This document shows, in pieces, positions 47,758-58,776 of a stretch of 64,000 nucleotides of DNA (position 1 is the first letter of the stretch; the number at the start of each line of letters is the position of its first letter). Source of the DNA: Aerococcaceae bacterium DSM 111021. Lineage in GTDB: Bacteria > Bacillota > Bacilli > Lactobacillales > Aerococcaceae. The stretch lies in assembly GCA_020112395.1 (NCBI GenBank), contig JACCEK010000001.1, forward strand, positions 992,001 through 1,056,000, given 5' to 3'. Under the pieces are notes generated by a model, which worked only from the letters and a program-made list of their open reading frames with translations, did not search any database and was not told the DNA's origin. Position numbers and translations under genes: made by a program.

Positions 47758-48009
47758 TTAGAAGGCATCCCAATTATCATCATGTTCTTTTGGCGTTTCT
47801 TTATGATTATTCTTTACTTCATAATCGTTTGGTAATACACCTAATATAAGATAAATCCAGAGGCCAGAAGAACCAAATATGAATAAGAATACAAATATAA
47901 TTCGGATTATCGATGAATCAATATTAATATATTCGGCTATGCCCCCACATATACCTAATATTTTCTTGTCTGTGGTTGATTTATACAATCGCTTAGGCTT
48001 GTTTGATAT
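47758..48009 (-). CDS. PspC-domain membrane protein 2, apparent AUA start
   Basis: An 83-residue PspC-domain paralogue. Conventional starts give TTG 47988 (MYKSTTDKK), but this has no ribosome-binding site. Seven codons upstream an ATA (48007-48009) sits five bases after GAGGAA. The codons from there read I-S-N-K-P-K-R-L-Y-K-S-T-T-D-K, aligning with M-S-N-Q-A-K-K-L-F-K-S-S-T-D-K of the other PspC. The start therefore appears to be AUA, either a real non-canonical start or an ATG decayed by one base. The tail ends DDNWDAF, echoing the DDSWDDF of paralogue 1. No terminator was seen, so it may be co-transcribed with the DUF4097 gene. Confidence 0.75.
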   Translation of the reverse strand: MSNKPKRLYKSTTDKKILGICGGIAEYINIDSSIIRIIFVFLFIFGSSGLWIYLILGVLPNDYEVKNNHKETPKEHDDNWDAF

Positions 48010-48111
48010 GGAAATTCCTCTTTTCTTTTTTGTTCTGTCTTACTATACTTATATTATGTCATCTTCTGTCATTCATTTCATTGGACCATAGCCTCATATT
48101 TACGAATATAA

Positions 48112-48155
48112 CAAAAAAGCTAAAGACATCCGTTATAGATGTCCTTAGCTTTTCA
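48112..48155 (-). terminator. Terminator of the glpKOF operon
   Basis: AAAAGCTAA-GACATC arms (48115-48130 and 48138-48153, one G-U) with a run of T on the minus strand. Confidence 0.88.
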
Positions 48156-48169
48156 TAATACCTTTTTAT

Positions 48170-48877
48170 TTAGTTAATCATACCGAAGACAACTGCCGCT
48201 AATGCTGCGCCTGCAATCGGTGCAAGAACTGGAATCCAAGAGTAACCCCAGTCCGAGTGACCTTTTTGTTTGATTGGTAAGATCGCATGAGCGATACGTG
48301 GACCTAAGTCACGCGCTGGGTTGATTGCATACCCTGTTGTACCACCTAATGAAAGACCGATACCAATAATTAAAATACCTACACAAATTGTTGATAAACC
48401 TGGTGCGATATCATATTGTGAGAAACTTAAGATACCAAACATTAATACAAACGTCCCAAGTAATTCACCAATAAAGTTAGAAACTGTATTGTAAATTTCT
48501 GGACCTGTAGCAAATGTTCCTAAAATTGCACCTTGATCTTCTGTAATATCATAATGCGGTTTGTACTGTACCCAAACTAAGATAGCACCTAAGAATGCTC
48601 CAAGCATTTGTGCAATTGTATAAGGCAACACTGAACTCCAAGGTGTGCTTCCTTCAATCGCAAAAGCAATTGTTACCGCAGGGTTTAAATGCGCTGGGCT
48701 CATGTAACCAGATGCAAATGCACCTAAAGTTACCGCAATCCCCCAACCAATCGTAATTGATAACCAACCGGCGCCATTACTTTTAGTTGATTTCAATAAG
48801 TTCCCTGCAACAATTCCATCACCTAATAAAACTAAAATCAATGTTCCAATAAATTCTCCAACTAATTCAATTCCCAT
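48170..48877 (-). CDS. glpF: Glycerol uptake facilitator (aquaglyceroporin)
   Basis: A 235-residue MIP-family channel with six membrane segments and two half-helices carrying NPA motifs: LNPAVTI and INPARDLGPR, the latter in the glycerol-channel context with Asp-Leu-Gly after NPAR. It lies last in glpK-glpO-glpF, 32 bases after glpO, and so supplies glycerol to GlpK. Confidence 0.94.
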   Translation of the reverse strand: MGIELVGEFIGTLILVLLGDGIVAGNLLKSTKSNGAGWLSITIGWGIAVTLGAFASGYMSPAHLNPAVTIAFAIEGSTPWSSVLPYTIAQMLGAFLGAILVWVQYKPHYDITEDQGAILGTFATGPEIYNTVSNFIGELLGTFVLMFGILSFSQYDIAPGLSTICVGILIIGIGLSLGGTTGYAINPARDLGPRIAHAILPIKQKGHSDWGYSWIPVLAPIAGAALAAVVFGMIN

Positions 48878-48909
48878 TTGTTTCTCCTCTATTGTATCTA
48901 TTTTTTATA

Positions 48910-50748
48910 TTATTTTGCGTTTGCTTTTAATTCTCTTAAATCACTTTCAGCTAATACAGCATCTAAATGGTCTAGATGTGCTTGCTTCTCTTCTTCTGAC
49001 CAGCCGTAGTATTTCGCCATTTCATTCGTAATTGGAAGTGTTAATTCGTCTAATGTTTCACGCATGAATAATAAGTGATTCGTTCTTCTTAAGAAGTAAT
49101 CTACCGGTGTTAAGGCCATTTCTTCACGCATTGTATAATGTAATACAAGTGTGTCACGTAGGCTTAAACCTTCTGCTACTTCCAACTTGTTAATTAAGTT
49201 GAATACTCGAGGTGCATTTGATCCAAACACATTCGCAATATAGCGTGCATCACTCATATCTAATCCGCGTTTAACACCTAATTGTGCAAAAACTTCTAAT
49301 TCTGAATCAACATTCGCTGGGTTCAATTCTCCACCTGATACTGGGTATGTTTTCGAATTAACTAAAGCGAATTGACGTTGGTAGTTCGTTGAAAGTGTCT
49401 CGATGATTTCTTTCATTGCTCCTTCAGCCATCTTACGGTAGTCGGTAATTTTCCCACCGGCTAAAGTAATTAAACCATTATCGTCGATATCTAGTGAACT
49501 TCCACGTGATACCGCAGATGGATCATCTGCTTTTTCAGATGTGCTTGTTTCAATTTGTCCAATGGCTGCTTCAACATCATCACGCGATGCTTCTTTGTTT
49601 AAGTAAGAACTCACTGCAGAAATTAAATTATCAAAACTATCTTCTGAGATCGATCCGTTATTTCCACCATTATAATCTGATGCTTTATTACCTGAAATTA
49701 AAGGACGTAATCCTGCCCAGCTACTTTCAACATCATGAATCGTAATATTCGTTTCTGGGAATCGGTTGTTAACAACACCTAATAAATAGTCCACATCTTC
49801 TTGTGTTACTGTTGGATGTGCTAAGTCACCAGTATAGTCTGTATCCGTTGTTCCAAAATACGTTTTATCCTCACGTGGAATAACAAAAACCATACGACCA
49901 TCTCCAAGACCTGTATCAAAGTATGTTGGTTGTGGTACTTTAATTTTGCTATTATCTACAACTAAGTGAACCCCTTTAGTTGGGCGCATTTGTTCGATTT
50001 TGTCTTCAGACTTGTCTAAATTACGAACAAGGTCACTCCATGGACCACTTGTATTAATAACAACGCGTGCGTTAATCTCAAATGTTTTTCCAGATAACAT
50101 ATCTTTAGCAACAACACCTGTAATTTTTCCTTCTTCATCGTATAAAAACGATTCTGCTTTAACACGGCTAGCGATTAGCGCACCGTCTTGATTAGCTCGC
50201 TTGATGTTTTCGATAACTAAACGTGAATCGTTGTTGTTGTAATCTAAATATTGTCCAGCACCTAATAAACCTTCTGCTTTAATCTGTGGTTCGCGATCAA
50301 GTACTTCTTCTTTAGACAATGTCTTATTAGCTAGCGGTGTATTGCTTACACCAGCTAGTAAATCATATAAATCCATTGCGACTTTCAAGCGGAACATGTT
50401 GAATGTTGCATTTGGTTCATCATAAACTGGTAATAGCATTGGGTCTGCTTTAGGAATATGCGGCGCAATTTGTTGTACGACAGCACGTTCTTTAACTGTG
50501 TCTGATACGACCTCAACATCAAATTGTTTCAAGTAGCGAATTCCACCGTGAACAAGCTTCGTTGAACGACTACTCGTCCCTTCAGCGAAATCTTGCATCT
50601 CGATTAATCCAGTTTCTAAACCACTTGCAGCCGATTGAATCGCAACACCAGCACCAGTGATTCCTCCACCAATAATTAATAAATCAAGTGTACGATCTTG
50701 GAGTTTCTCAATGGCAAGTTGGCGTGTATCTTTAGAAAATCTCATCAT
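48910..50748 (-). CDS. glpO: Alpha-glycerophosphate oxidase
   Basis: A 612-residue FAD enzyme oxidising glycerol-3-phosphate with O2 to dihydroxyacetone phosphate and H2O2. The FAD motif is GGGITGAGVA (about 27-36), followed by SSRSTKLVHGGIRYLKQ. Compared with GlpD-type dehydrogenases it has the extra insert of about 50 residues (around 360-415, Ser/Asn-rich) characteristic of lactic-acid-bacterial GlpO. GGAGA precedes the ATG, five bases after glpK. It is a likely main source of peroxide in this organism. Confidence 0.93.
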   Translation of the reverse strand: MMRFSKDTRQLAIEKLQDRTLDLLIIGGGITGAGVAIQSAASGLETGLIEMQDFAEGTSSRSTKLVHGGIRYLKQFDVEVVSDTVKERAVVQQIAPHIPKADPMLLPVYDEPNATFNMFRLKVAMDLYDLLAGVSNTPLANKTLSKEEVLDREPQIKAEGLLGAGQYLDYNNNDSRLVIENIKRANQDGALIASRVKAESFLYDEEGKITGVVAKDMLSGKTFEINARVVINTSGPWSDLVRNLDKSEDKIEQMRPTKGVHLVVDNSKIKVPQPTYFDTGLGDGRMVFVIPREDKTYFGTTDTDYTGDLAHPTVTQEDVDYLLGVVNNRFPETNITIHDVESSWAGLRPLISGNKASDYNGGNNGSISEDSFDNLISAVSSYLNKEASRDDVEAAIGQIETSTSEKADDPSAVSRGSSLDIDDNGLITLAGGKITDYRKMAEGAMKEIIETLSTNYQRQFALVNSKTYPVSGGELNPANVDSELEVFAQLGVKRGLDMSDARYIANVFGSNAPRVFNLINKLEVAEGLSLRDTLVLHYTMREEMALTPVDYFLRRTNHLLFMRETLDELTLPITNEMAKYYGWSEEEKQAHLDHLDAVLAESDLRELKANAK

Positions 50749-50753
50749 AATTA

Positions 50754-52322
<1,569 letters not shown>

Positions 52323-52340
52323 TTATAAGCAATAAAACTC

Positions 52341-52354
52341 AGTAATCGCTTTCT
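52341..52354 (-). promoter_or_regulatory. Candidate cre upstream of glpK
   Basis: On the minus strand AGAAAGCGATTACT matches the core of the cre consensus with deviations only at the outer bases. It lies about 50 bases upstream of the glpK start. Confidence 0.4.
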
Positions 52355-52429
52355 TTTGTGAATACATTGTATACTTTAAAACTGCTAAGTAACTATCGCA
52401 TTTTTTTTAATTGTCTAAAAAAATGAGAG

Positions 52430-52482
52430 CGTTATAAAAAAATAAATAAGCACTAGCTTCATATAACAGAAACTAGTGCCTA
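52430..52482 (-). terminator. Terminator of the Mga-like regulator gene
   Basis: GCACTAGTTTC / GAAGCTAGTGC stem (one G-U; 52450-52479) followed on the minus strand by TTATTTATTTTTTT. Confidence 0.85.
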
Positions 52483-52491
52483 ATGAGTTAA

Positions 52492-53949
52492 TCAATTTAC
52501 TTCGTAAAGTAATTCATGAATGATCGCATCCAATTGTCTAATATCAAAGTGATTGGGTAATCCTTTTAAAAAATAATACGGCTCCGAATACTTTCTGTCG
52601 TAAACATTGGATACAATCAGATCAAACCTCTTTTTATTATTATATAATTCAACAATAACTAATCGATTTACTTCCAATCGCTGCCTCATGACAGAAAGAA
52701 TGGGTAATTTCTCCGTTTCATCCCCAATTATGTCGAGACCAATAATCACAGTTTTAGGGGTCTGATATACGACATAAGACAATACTTCGGTTAAAGTCCA
52801 TTGTGCTTTCTTATAAACATCTCCTAATTCGCTCTTTTGATAATGATAGATATTTTCAATTACATCATCAATGAGAGGTGTGGCTAAGTCAGCATTCTCA
52901 AGATTCATCCCATTCTTGATGAGCGATAAGTCCAAATTATAATCAAAAGACCGTTCAAGAATAAGGCCTTTATAGAAGTATAGTTGTCCCAGAACTTGGT
53001 TCAATGTATACATACCTTGTTCATTTAAGTTTTCCTGACGAGACACAGTCGATCGAATGTATTGCAATCCAGTCGTCGTTGCCTCGCTCACTGGTCCACC
53101 ATAACCTAAACTTCTCTCCATAGCATAAGGTGGTAATATCGACATGGTTGTTAAAAACATAAACTGGCACATCGCTTCTTCTTCTTCACTTTCTAGTGCA
53201 TAACGGCTTAAAAATAATAGTGTATTTTGTCGAACTTGTTGATAAAACCGATGCGAGTGATACGGCTTCATAAGTTCTTTTAAAGGTTCAAAATTTTTCT
53301 TTTTTACACTCATACGTTGACGCGTTATCCTCATCCATAATCCAAACTTTGCTTCATTATTAGCTAAAGTCTCATTCCCCCAATATTGATGGAAGGAATG
53401 AATAATTTGTTGAATTTGTTGCGATTGCGCTAATTTGGCCAATTCAGCTCTAGATTCCGCTAACCAGAAAAGTGTAAAGTAGAAGTAACGAATCTGATGC
53501 TCGGCTCCTCTTATTCGCCCACTTCGAATAACTAAATCAAATTCTTCCAATAATAAATTTAATGACACTAATTGACGGTGAAAGGTTGCTTCGCTAATCA
53601 GCAATTCTTGAGACAATTTCTGGACAGTATATTCTTCAACTTTGAACAAGTAAGTGAGTATTTGATACTTTAATGAATATGGTAAAAATAATTGCAAAAT
53701 ATCTTGCTTAGTTACATGATGCCCAAGATTTAACACTAAACGTTCATTTACTAGATGAATACTTAATGGAAAGTCGATTGATTCAGTTAATTCATTCAAA
53801 TCTTCAACATACTTTAATAAAGTCACCTTCGATAAATCCGTTTGAACCATCGCATCTTTAAGTGCTAGATCATCAGTATGATTGATTAAAGTCTTGAGTA
53901 AAACCCATTGGCCCCGTTCTCTTTTCTCAAACAAATCTTCAAGTAACAT
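52492..53949 (-). CDS. Mga-like helix-turn-helix transcriptional regulator
   Basis: A 485-residue protein of the Mga/AtxA type. It has two N-terminal helix-turn-helix regions (about 15-60 and 105-150; VQKLSQELLISEATFHRQL is the Mga-type HTH), a central PRD-like helical region (about 170-380) and a C-terminal EIIB-like alpha/beta domain (about 395-480, TVIIGLDIIGDE). Such regulators respond to PTS phosphorylation; His residues in the PRD-like part are few, so this is uncertain. GAGGTG lies seven bases before the ATG. It overlaps the preceding oxidoreductase gene by 11 bases, so the two are translationally coupled and probably functionally linked. Confidence 0.82.
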   Translation of the reverse strand: MLLEDLFEKRERGQWVLLKTLINHTDDLALKDAMVQTDLSKVTLLKYVEDLNELTESIDFPLSIHLVNERLVLNLGHHVTKQDILQLFLPYSLKYQILTYLFKVEEYTVQKLSQELLISEATFHRQLVSLNLLLEEFDLVIRSGRIRGAEHQIRYFYFTLFWLAESRAELAKLAQSQQIQQIIHSFHQYWGNETLANNEAKFGLWMRITRQRMSVKKKNFEPLKELMKPYHSHRFYQQVRQNTLLFLSRYALESEEEEAMCQFMFLTTMSILPPYAMERSLGYGGPVSEATTTGLQYIRSTVSRQENLNEQGMYTLNQVLGQLYFYKGLILERSFDYNLDLSLIKNGMNLENADLATPLIDDVIENIYHYQKSELGDVYKKAQWTLTEVLSYVVYQTPKTVIIGLDIIGDETEKLPILSVMRQRLEVNRLVIVELYNNKKRFDLIVSNVYDRKYSEPYYFLKGLPNHFDIRQLDAIIHELLYEVN

Positions 53950-55294
53950 CTAGCATCACCTCTTTCAGACGTTTTTGATAACTCTTTAAAGCCACTTCAT
54001 ATAAACATGCATTCACAGAAAATTCGCCATCATAATAAAGACGGTCTTGAAAAGCAAGTGCTTCATCAGTCATTTGCGTGTTGATAGAAATAGCAAGTAA
54101 GTCTGCAAGTGAAAGAATATCTCTGTCAGAATAAATTTGAGCACCTACGAGTTGACCCGTTTCTTTTTTTGTCATTATTTTGATGGATACCTTTGCGGAT
54201 GCTTCTGTTGAAAAACTTTGTTCCAAAAATGTTGTCTGTATTGGATAGTATAACATCGCCTCTTGCTCGGTTAGCCCGACACTTGTCATATACAATCCAA
54301 ACAGCTGACTTCCAACGACCCGCAATGATTGAGGTGCGGGAGTTGTTTTGCGGTATAAATTAATCGCAGCAACTTTCCCGCTTATATACGCATTATTAAC
54401 AAACGGCAAATAGTAATCACTCTCCGTATATGCATATGGTACTCGAATTAAATCTCCTACAGCAAAAACATCAGGCTGACTCGTTTCTAGATATGGATCC
54501 ACAATGATGGTTTTGTCTAAATGACATTCAACAAAGCTTTCTACTAATCTTGTATTTGGACGAAAGTTGACTGCCAACATAACATTGTCAGTTATTAATT
54601 CTAAGTCTTGAGACAAACCGACTTTCAACTGTCCTTCGAACGGTTGAATATTTTTAACATAACGACCTTTGTGCAACTCAATCCCACTTTGAAGCATACG
54701 CTCTTCCAATTGCTGGGTCATATCTGAGTCAAAATATTTGAACGCTAAACTATCAAATGCCTCCACTAATGTGACTTTTTTATTCGCTTTAGTTAATGCT
54801 TCGGCTGCTTCCAGTCCAATTTGTCCCCCACCAGCAATTAGAATCCGCTCTGACTTCTCAACTTTCTTCAAAGTATTGATACTCGCTTCTAATGTTTTTG
54901 TTGTCAGAACTTGCTTGTGGTTTGAGCCCGAGATACGTTCTGAAGCAGAACTTGAGCCCATTGCTAAAATAAGCCTGTCATACTGATATATCTCTTCAAT
55001 TGTGCCAGATTTAACTGAAAGGGTCTTCGCCATTGAATGGATATCTGTCACTTCTTTATTCAGTAATAGTTCCACTCCGCTTTCTTTCAGTGTGTCTTCA
55101 TTGATAAAGGTCTTTTCAGATAATTCATTAATTTGTTGTTTTAGTAACATATTCAAACTACTTGGAATATGCCCAATCGTTGATTCTTTTTCAATAAGCA
55201 AAATATGTTTGTTTGGATATAATTGCTTTGCCATTAGTGCACATGATATTCCTGCGAATGATGAGCCAATAATTATTATTTCCGAGTGCTTCAA
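53939..55294 (-). CDS. NADH oxidase/peroxidase-like flavoprotein lacking the redox Cys
   Basis: A 451-residue pyridine nucleotide-disulfide oxidoreductase of the Nox/Npr/CoA-disulfide-reductase class: FAD motif GSSFAGISCA, NAD motif IAGGGQIGLEAAEAL, C-terminal FAD motif VFAVGDLIRVP and a dimerisation domain. The single redox Cys of this class (Cys42 in SFLSCGMQ of Npr) aligns with Ser in HIPSSLNM, so the sulfenate chemistry is missing. The frame opens at TTG 55303 right against AAAGGGG; TTG 55294 has proper spacing and is preferred. Between them lies a two-codon ATG-ATT-TGA that ends on this start. It overlaps the Mga-like regulator downstream. Confidence 0.82.
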   Translation of the reverse strand: MKHSEIIIIGSSFAGISCALMAKQLYPNKHILLIEKESTIGHIPSSLNMLLKQQINELSEKTFINEDTLKESGVELLLNKEVTDIHSMAKTLSVKSGTIEEIYQYDRLILAMGSSSASERISGSNHKQVLTTKTLEASINTLKKVEKSERILIAGGGQIGLEAAEALTKANKKVTLVEAFDSLAFKYFDSDMTQQLEERMLQSGIELHKGRYVKNIQPFEGQLKVGLSQDLELITDNVMLAVNFRPNTRLVESFVECHLDKTIIVDPYLETSQPDVFAVGDLIRVPYAYTESDYYLPFVNNAYISGKVAAINLYRKTTPAPQSLRVVGSQLFGLYMTSVGLTEQEAMLYYPIQTTFLEQSFSTEASAKVSIKIMTKKETGQLVGAQIYSDRDILSLADLLAISINTQMTDEALAFQDRLYYDGEFSVNACLYEVALKSYQKRLKEVMLDVT

Positions 55295-55315
55295 ATCATA
55301 CAACCCCTTTTATAT

Positions 55316-55329
55316 ATAAACCGTTTACA
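55316..55329 (-). promoter_or_regulatory. Cre-like site upstream of the oxidoreductase
   Basis: On the minus strand TGTAAACGGTTTAT has a perfect left half and centre of the cre consensus but fails at the last two positions (CA to AT). It is about 20-30 bases before the start codon. Confidence 0.35.
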
Positions 55330-55537
55330 AACTATCCGTTACTCATAGTATACCAAAGCGACTAACTTCAGTCACTTAACCGGAAAAAGGTATTACTGAG
55401 TAAATAAAGTTTACAAGCGCATAATCACGTGTCTGCGGAGCATTCCAATATGCTTTAAGAGATTCAATCATTTAATTAGTAAATCAATTCAACTTTAAAT
55501 TGTATTAAAATACTAGATATAAAATTTATAAAAAATG

Positions 55538-55750
55538 TCGCAGCTTATGAAAGTGAGTATGAGGAGGTACTGTAATATCAGCCAACTGTGAGTATATGAA
55601 ATATTAGGAACGAACAGCGACGTATGGTTTCAGTAACATATCGAGAAGCAAGCACAATCCCTTGGCGACAGCCAATGTGATTAGCTGAAAGCATTCCACT
55701 ACAGTTACCTAAACGGTCTCGCTGGAACAAGCGCTTTATCTCGCTATTTT
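55538..55750. repeat. Copy C of post-terminator repeat (longest)
   Basis: The fullest copy. Its left half matches copy B (41461-41570) and its right half (55636-55750) matches copy A (35361-35475) without gaps. Both reading frames contain stops at unconserved places, so it is noncoding. The right end carries an AGCG / CGCT stem. It lies directly beyond the uvrA terminator. Confidence 0.65.
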
Positions 55751-55754
55751 AAAC

Positions 55755-55787
55755 GAAAAAAGCCTTGTATGTTAAGGTACAAGGCTC
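55755..55787 (-). terminator. Terminator of uvrA
   Basis: AGCCTTGTA / TACAAGGCT stem, eight-base loop, and TTTTT on the minus strand. Confidence 0.9.
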
Positions 55788-55800
55788 ATTCGATCTATGA

Positions 55801-58629
55801 TTATTTATTGCTATTCAATAAGTCTTTCAAGTATGTCCCAGTGAAACTACCTTTAACTTTAGCGACTTCTTCAGGTGTACCCGTAGCAATGACCTCACCA
55901 CCACGAATTCCACCTTCTGGTCCCATGTCAATAATATAATCTGCTGTCTTAATGACATCCAGATTATGTTCAATAACTACTACAGTATTACCTGCGTCTA
56001 CTAAACGATTTAGTACGATTAGTAATTTCTTGATATCATGGGCATGAAGTCCCGTTGTCGGCTCATCTAAGATATAGAATGTATCGCCAGTTGATACTCG
56101 CTGTAATTCAGCAGCAAGCTTCATGCGTTGCGCTTCACCACCAGATAAGGTAGTTGCTGATTGCCCTAAACGGACATAACCTAAACCTACATCAACTAAG
56201 GTTTGAATTTTACGTTTAATTTTTGGAATAGCATCAAAATATACTAACGCTTCATCAATCGTCATGTCTAAAACATCAGAAATTGATTTACCTTTATATT
56301 TGATTTCAAGGGTTTCAGAATTATATCGCGTTCCATTACACACTTCACACGGAACATACACATCAGGTAAGAAGTGCATTTCAATTTGTTTAATTCCGCC
56401 ACCTTTACATGCTTCACATCGGCCACCTTTGACGTTAAAACTGAATCGACCTTTGTCATATCCGCGAATTTTCGCTTCGTTTGTTTGAGCAAATAACCCT
56501 CTGATATCATCAAAGACACTTGTATAGGTTGCTGGGTTACTACGAGGTGTACGCCCGATTGGACTTTGGTCGATATCAATCACCTTTTCAAGCCCTTCAA
56601 AACCTTCAATCGATTTGAATTTACCCGCTTTTTCTTTTGTACTTGTTAAGCGTTTAGCCAAGGCAATTTTTACAATTCGATTCACTAAACTACTTTTACC
56701 TGAACCCGAAACACCTGTTACACACGTAAAGCGACCGATTGGGAAAGAAGCGTCAACATTTTGTAGATTATTCTCCTCTGCACCTTTAACAGTCACCCAT
56801 CCTAAATCGTCATTTCGACGTGTTTTAGGTACTTCAATTCTTTCCTTGCCAGATAAGTACTTACCTGTTAATGAGTTTTCATCTTCTTTTACTTCATCAG
56901 GCGTTCCAATCGAGACAATCTGTCCACCTAGCTCACCAGCACCTGGACCGATATCAATTAAATAATCAGCAGCCATCATTGTTTCTTCATCATGTTCTAC
57001 AACAACAAGTGTATTACCTAAATCACGCATACGTTGTAAAGACTGGATAAGACGAGCATTATCGCGTTGGTGTAACCCAATTGATGGCTCATCCAAAATA
57101 TATAAGACTCCACTTAAGTTTGATCCAATTTGAGTCGCGAGACGAATACGTTGCGATTCCCCCCCTGAAAGTGATCCAGCAACACGACTCATTGTTAAAT
57201 AATCCAACCCAACTTCATTTAAGAAAGTTAGTCGATCATCGATTTCTTTAATTATCGGATTCGCAATCATTGTATTAGATACTGAAAATTTAACACCTTC
57301 AAAATGTTTCTTCGCGTCTCCAATAGACATATCAGTAACTTCTGAAATGTTTTTTTCCGCCACTCTTACTGATAATGCTTCTTCATTTAACCTTGCACCT
57401 TTACATGTTGGACAAGTTAACTCGTGCATGTATTCACGCATCACATCACGTGTATAGTCTGAATTTGTATCATTATAACGTCTTTGTACGTTGTTATAAA
57501 TACCTTCAAAGATATTATCAGTGGTTTTTGTTTCTCCGCGCATTGTTTGGAATGTAAATGAAAATTTTGCATCAGGAGAACCATATTTTAATACGTCTTG
57601 TTGTTCTGTCTTCAGATCCTTGTAAGGAATATCCGTTGGAATATTATGCTGCTTGGCAAACTGGTCCAACATAGACGGATAATAGTTTGAACTAATTGGA
57701 TTCCAAGGTGCAAACACACCCTCTTCAATAGTTAAATTGTCATCTGGAATCACTAATTCCTCATCAACTGTTAAACGAGATCCTAATCCATCACAACTTG
57801 GGCAAGCACCAAACGGTGCATTAAATGAAAACAATCTTGGTTCCAATTGATCAATTGAAAAGTCACAAAATGGACAAGCAAAGTGCTCGTTGAAATACAT
57901 TTCTTCTTCTCCAATTACATCAATAACCATGTAACCCTCAGAGAAAATTAGTGCTTGTTCAACAGAATCAAAGAGACGTGATCTTACGCCTTCTTTAATC
58001 GCAATTCGATCAACGACTACTTCGATAGTATGTTTTAAATTTTTTTCTAATTCAGGCACTTCGGCTACATCATAGATTTCACCGTCAACGCGCACACGAA
58101 CATATCCATCTTTACTAATTTTTTGAAGTAGCTTTTTATGCTGTCCGCGTTTACCTCGTACAGCTGGGGATAGTATTTGAATACGCGTTTTCTCTGGTAA
58201 TTCTAGAATACGATCTACCATCTGTTCGGGACTTTGACGTTCAATCGGAATATTATGATTAGGACAATAAGGTGTCCCTACGCGTGCATAAAGTAAACGT
58301 AAGTAATCATTTATTTCAGTTGCTGTTCCTACTGTCGAACGAGGATTTTTACTCGTTGTTTTTTGGTCAATAGAAATAGCGGGGCTCAAACCTTCGATTG
58401 AATCTACATCTGGCTTATCCATCTGCCCCAGGAATTGTCGGGCATATGCAGACAGACTTTCTACATATCTTCTTTGGCCTTCAGCATATAAGGTATCGAA
58501 AGCAAGTGAGCTTTTTCCTGAACCTGACAAACCTGTCATTACTACTAATTTATCACGAGGAATTTCTACATCGATATTTTTTAAGTTATGTGTTCTTGCG
58601 CCTTTTACAATTATTTTATTTTGAGCCAT
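55801..58629 (-). CDS. uvrA: Excinuclease ABC subunit A
   Basis: A 942-residue DNA-damage sensor of nucleotide excision repair. Two ABC modules: Walker A GLSGSGKS (33-40) and [11 protein letters not shown] (about 642), signatures LSGGESQR and LSGGEAQR, and zinc-binding CPFC/CPSC and CEAC/CEVC modules. The frame is open to 58731, but GAGGAGA before ATG 58629 and the family N-terminus ([13 protein letters not shown]) fix the start. uvrB, commonly adjacent in Bacilli, is not present within the window. Confidence 0.96.
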   Translation of the reverse strand: MAQNKIIVKGARTHNLKNIDVEIPRDKLVVMTGLSGSGKSSLAFDTLYAEGQRRYVESLSAYARQFLGQMDKPDVDSIEGLSPAISIDQKTTSKNPRSTVGTATEINDYLRLLYARVGTPYCPNHNIPIERQSPEQMVDRILELPEKTRIQILSPAVRGKRGQHKKLLQKISKDGYVRVRVDGEIYDVAEVPELEKNLKHTIEVVVDRIAIKEGVRSRLFDSVEQALIFSEGYMVIDVIGEEEMYFNEHFACPFCDFSIDQLEPRLFSFNAPFGACPSCDGLGSRLTVDEELVIPDDNLTIEEGVFAPWNPISSNYYPSMLDQFAKQHNIPTDIPYKDLKTEQQDVLKYGSPDAKFSFTFQTMRGETKTTDNIFEGIYNNVQRRYNDTNSDYTRDVMREYMHELTCPTCKGARLNEEALSVRVAEKNISEVTDMSIGDAKKHFEGVKFSVSNTMIANPIIKEIDDRLTFLNEVGLDYLTMSRVAGSLSGGESQRIRLATQIGSNLSGVLYILDEPSIGLHQRDNARLIQSLQRMRDLGNTLVVVEHDEETMMAADYLIDIGPGAGELGGQIVSIGTPDEVKEDENSLTGKYLSGKERIEVPKTRRNDDLGWVTVKGAEENNLQNVDASFPIGRFTCVTGVSGSGKSSLVNRIVKIALAKRLTSTKEKAGKFKSIEGFEGLEKVIDIDQSPIGRTPRSNPATYTSVFDDIRGLFAQTNEAKIRGYDKGRFSFNVKGGRCEACKGGGIKQIEMHFLPDVYVPCEVCNGTRYNSETLEIKYKGKSISDVLDMTIDEALVYFDAIPKIKRKIQTLVDVGLGYVRLGQSATTLSGGEAQRMKLAAELQRVSTGDTFYILDEPTTGLHAHDIKKLLIVLNRLVDAGNTVVVIEHNLDVIKTADYIIDMGPEGGIRGGEVIATGTPEEVAKVKGSFTGTYLKDLLNSNK

Positions 58630-58720
58630 ATATAACTTTCTCTCCTCAATAAGTTTGTATTTATCACGAATTAGTATAACACAAAAATCAAACATTTGTT
58701 CGTAAAAAGCTTTTTCAACG

Positions 58721-58753
58721 AAAAAAAACACACCTCAAGTGAGGTGTGTTTAA
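58721..58753 (-). terminator. Terminator of pstS
   Basis: AACACACCTC / GAGGTGTGTT stem with an AAGT-type loop and eight T on the minus strand. Confidence 0.9.
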
Positions 58754-58776
58754 AATTTATCATGATGGTTTGAAGA

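Larger units (their letters stand above)
55295..55800. other. Long intergenic region between uvrA and the oxidoreductase
   Basis: About 500 bases without an ORF. Contents: a cre-like sequence (55316-55329), copy C of the post-terminator repeat (55538-55750) and the uvrA terminator (55755-55787). Confidence 0.7.

Noticed and set aside
55002-55319. 105-codon plus-strand ORF over the start of the oxidoreductase gene
   Set aside because: No ribosome-binding site and antisense to a conserved FAD-binding region.
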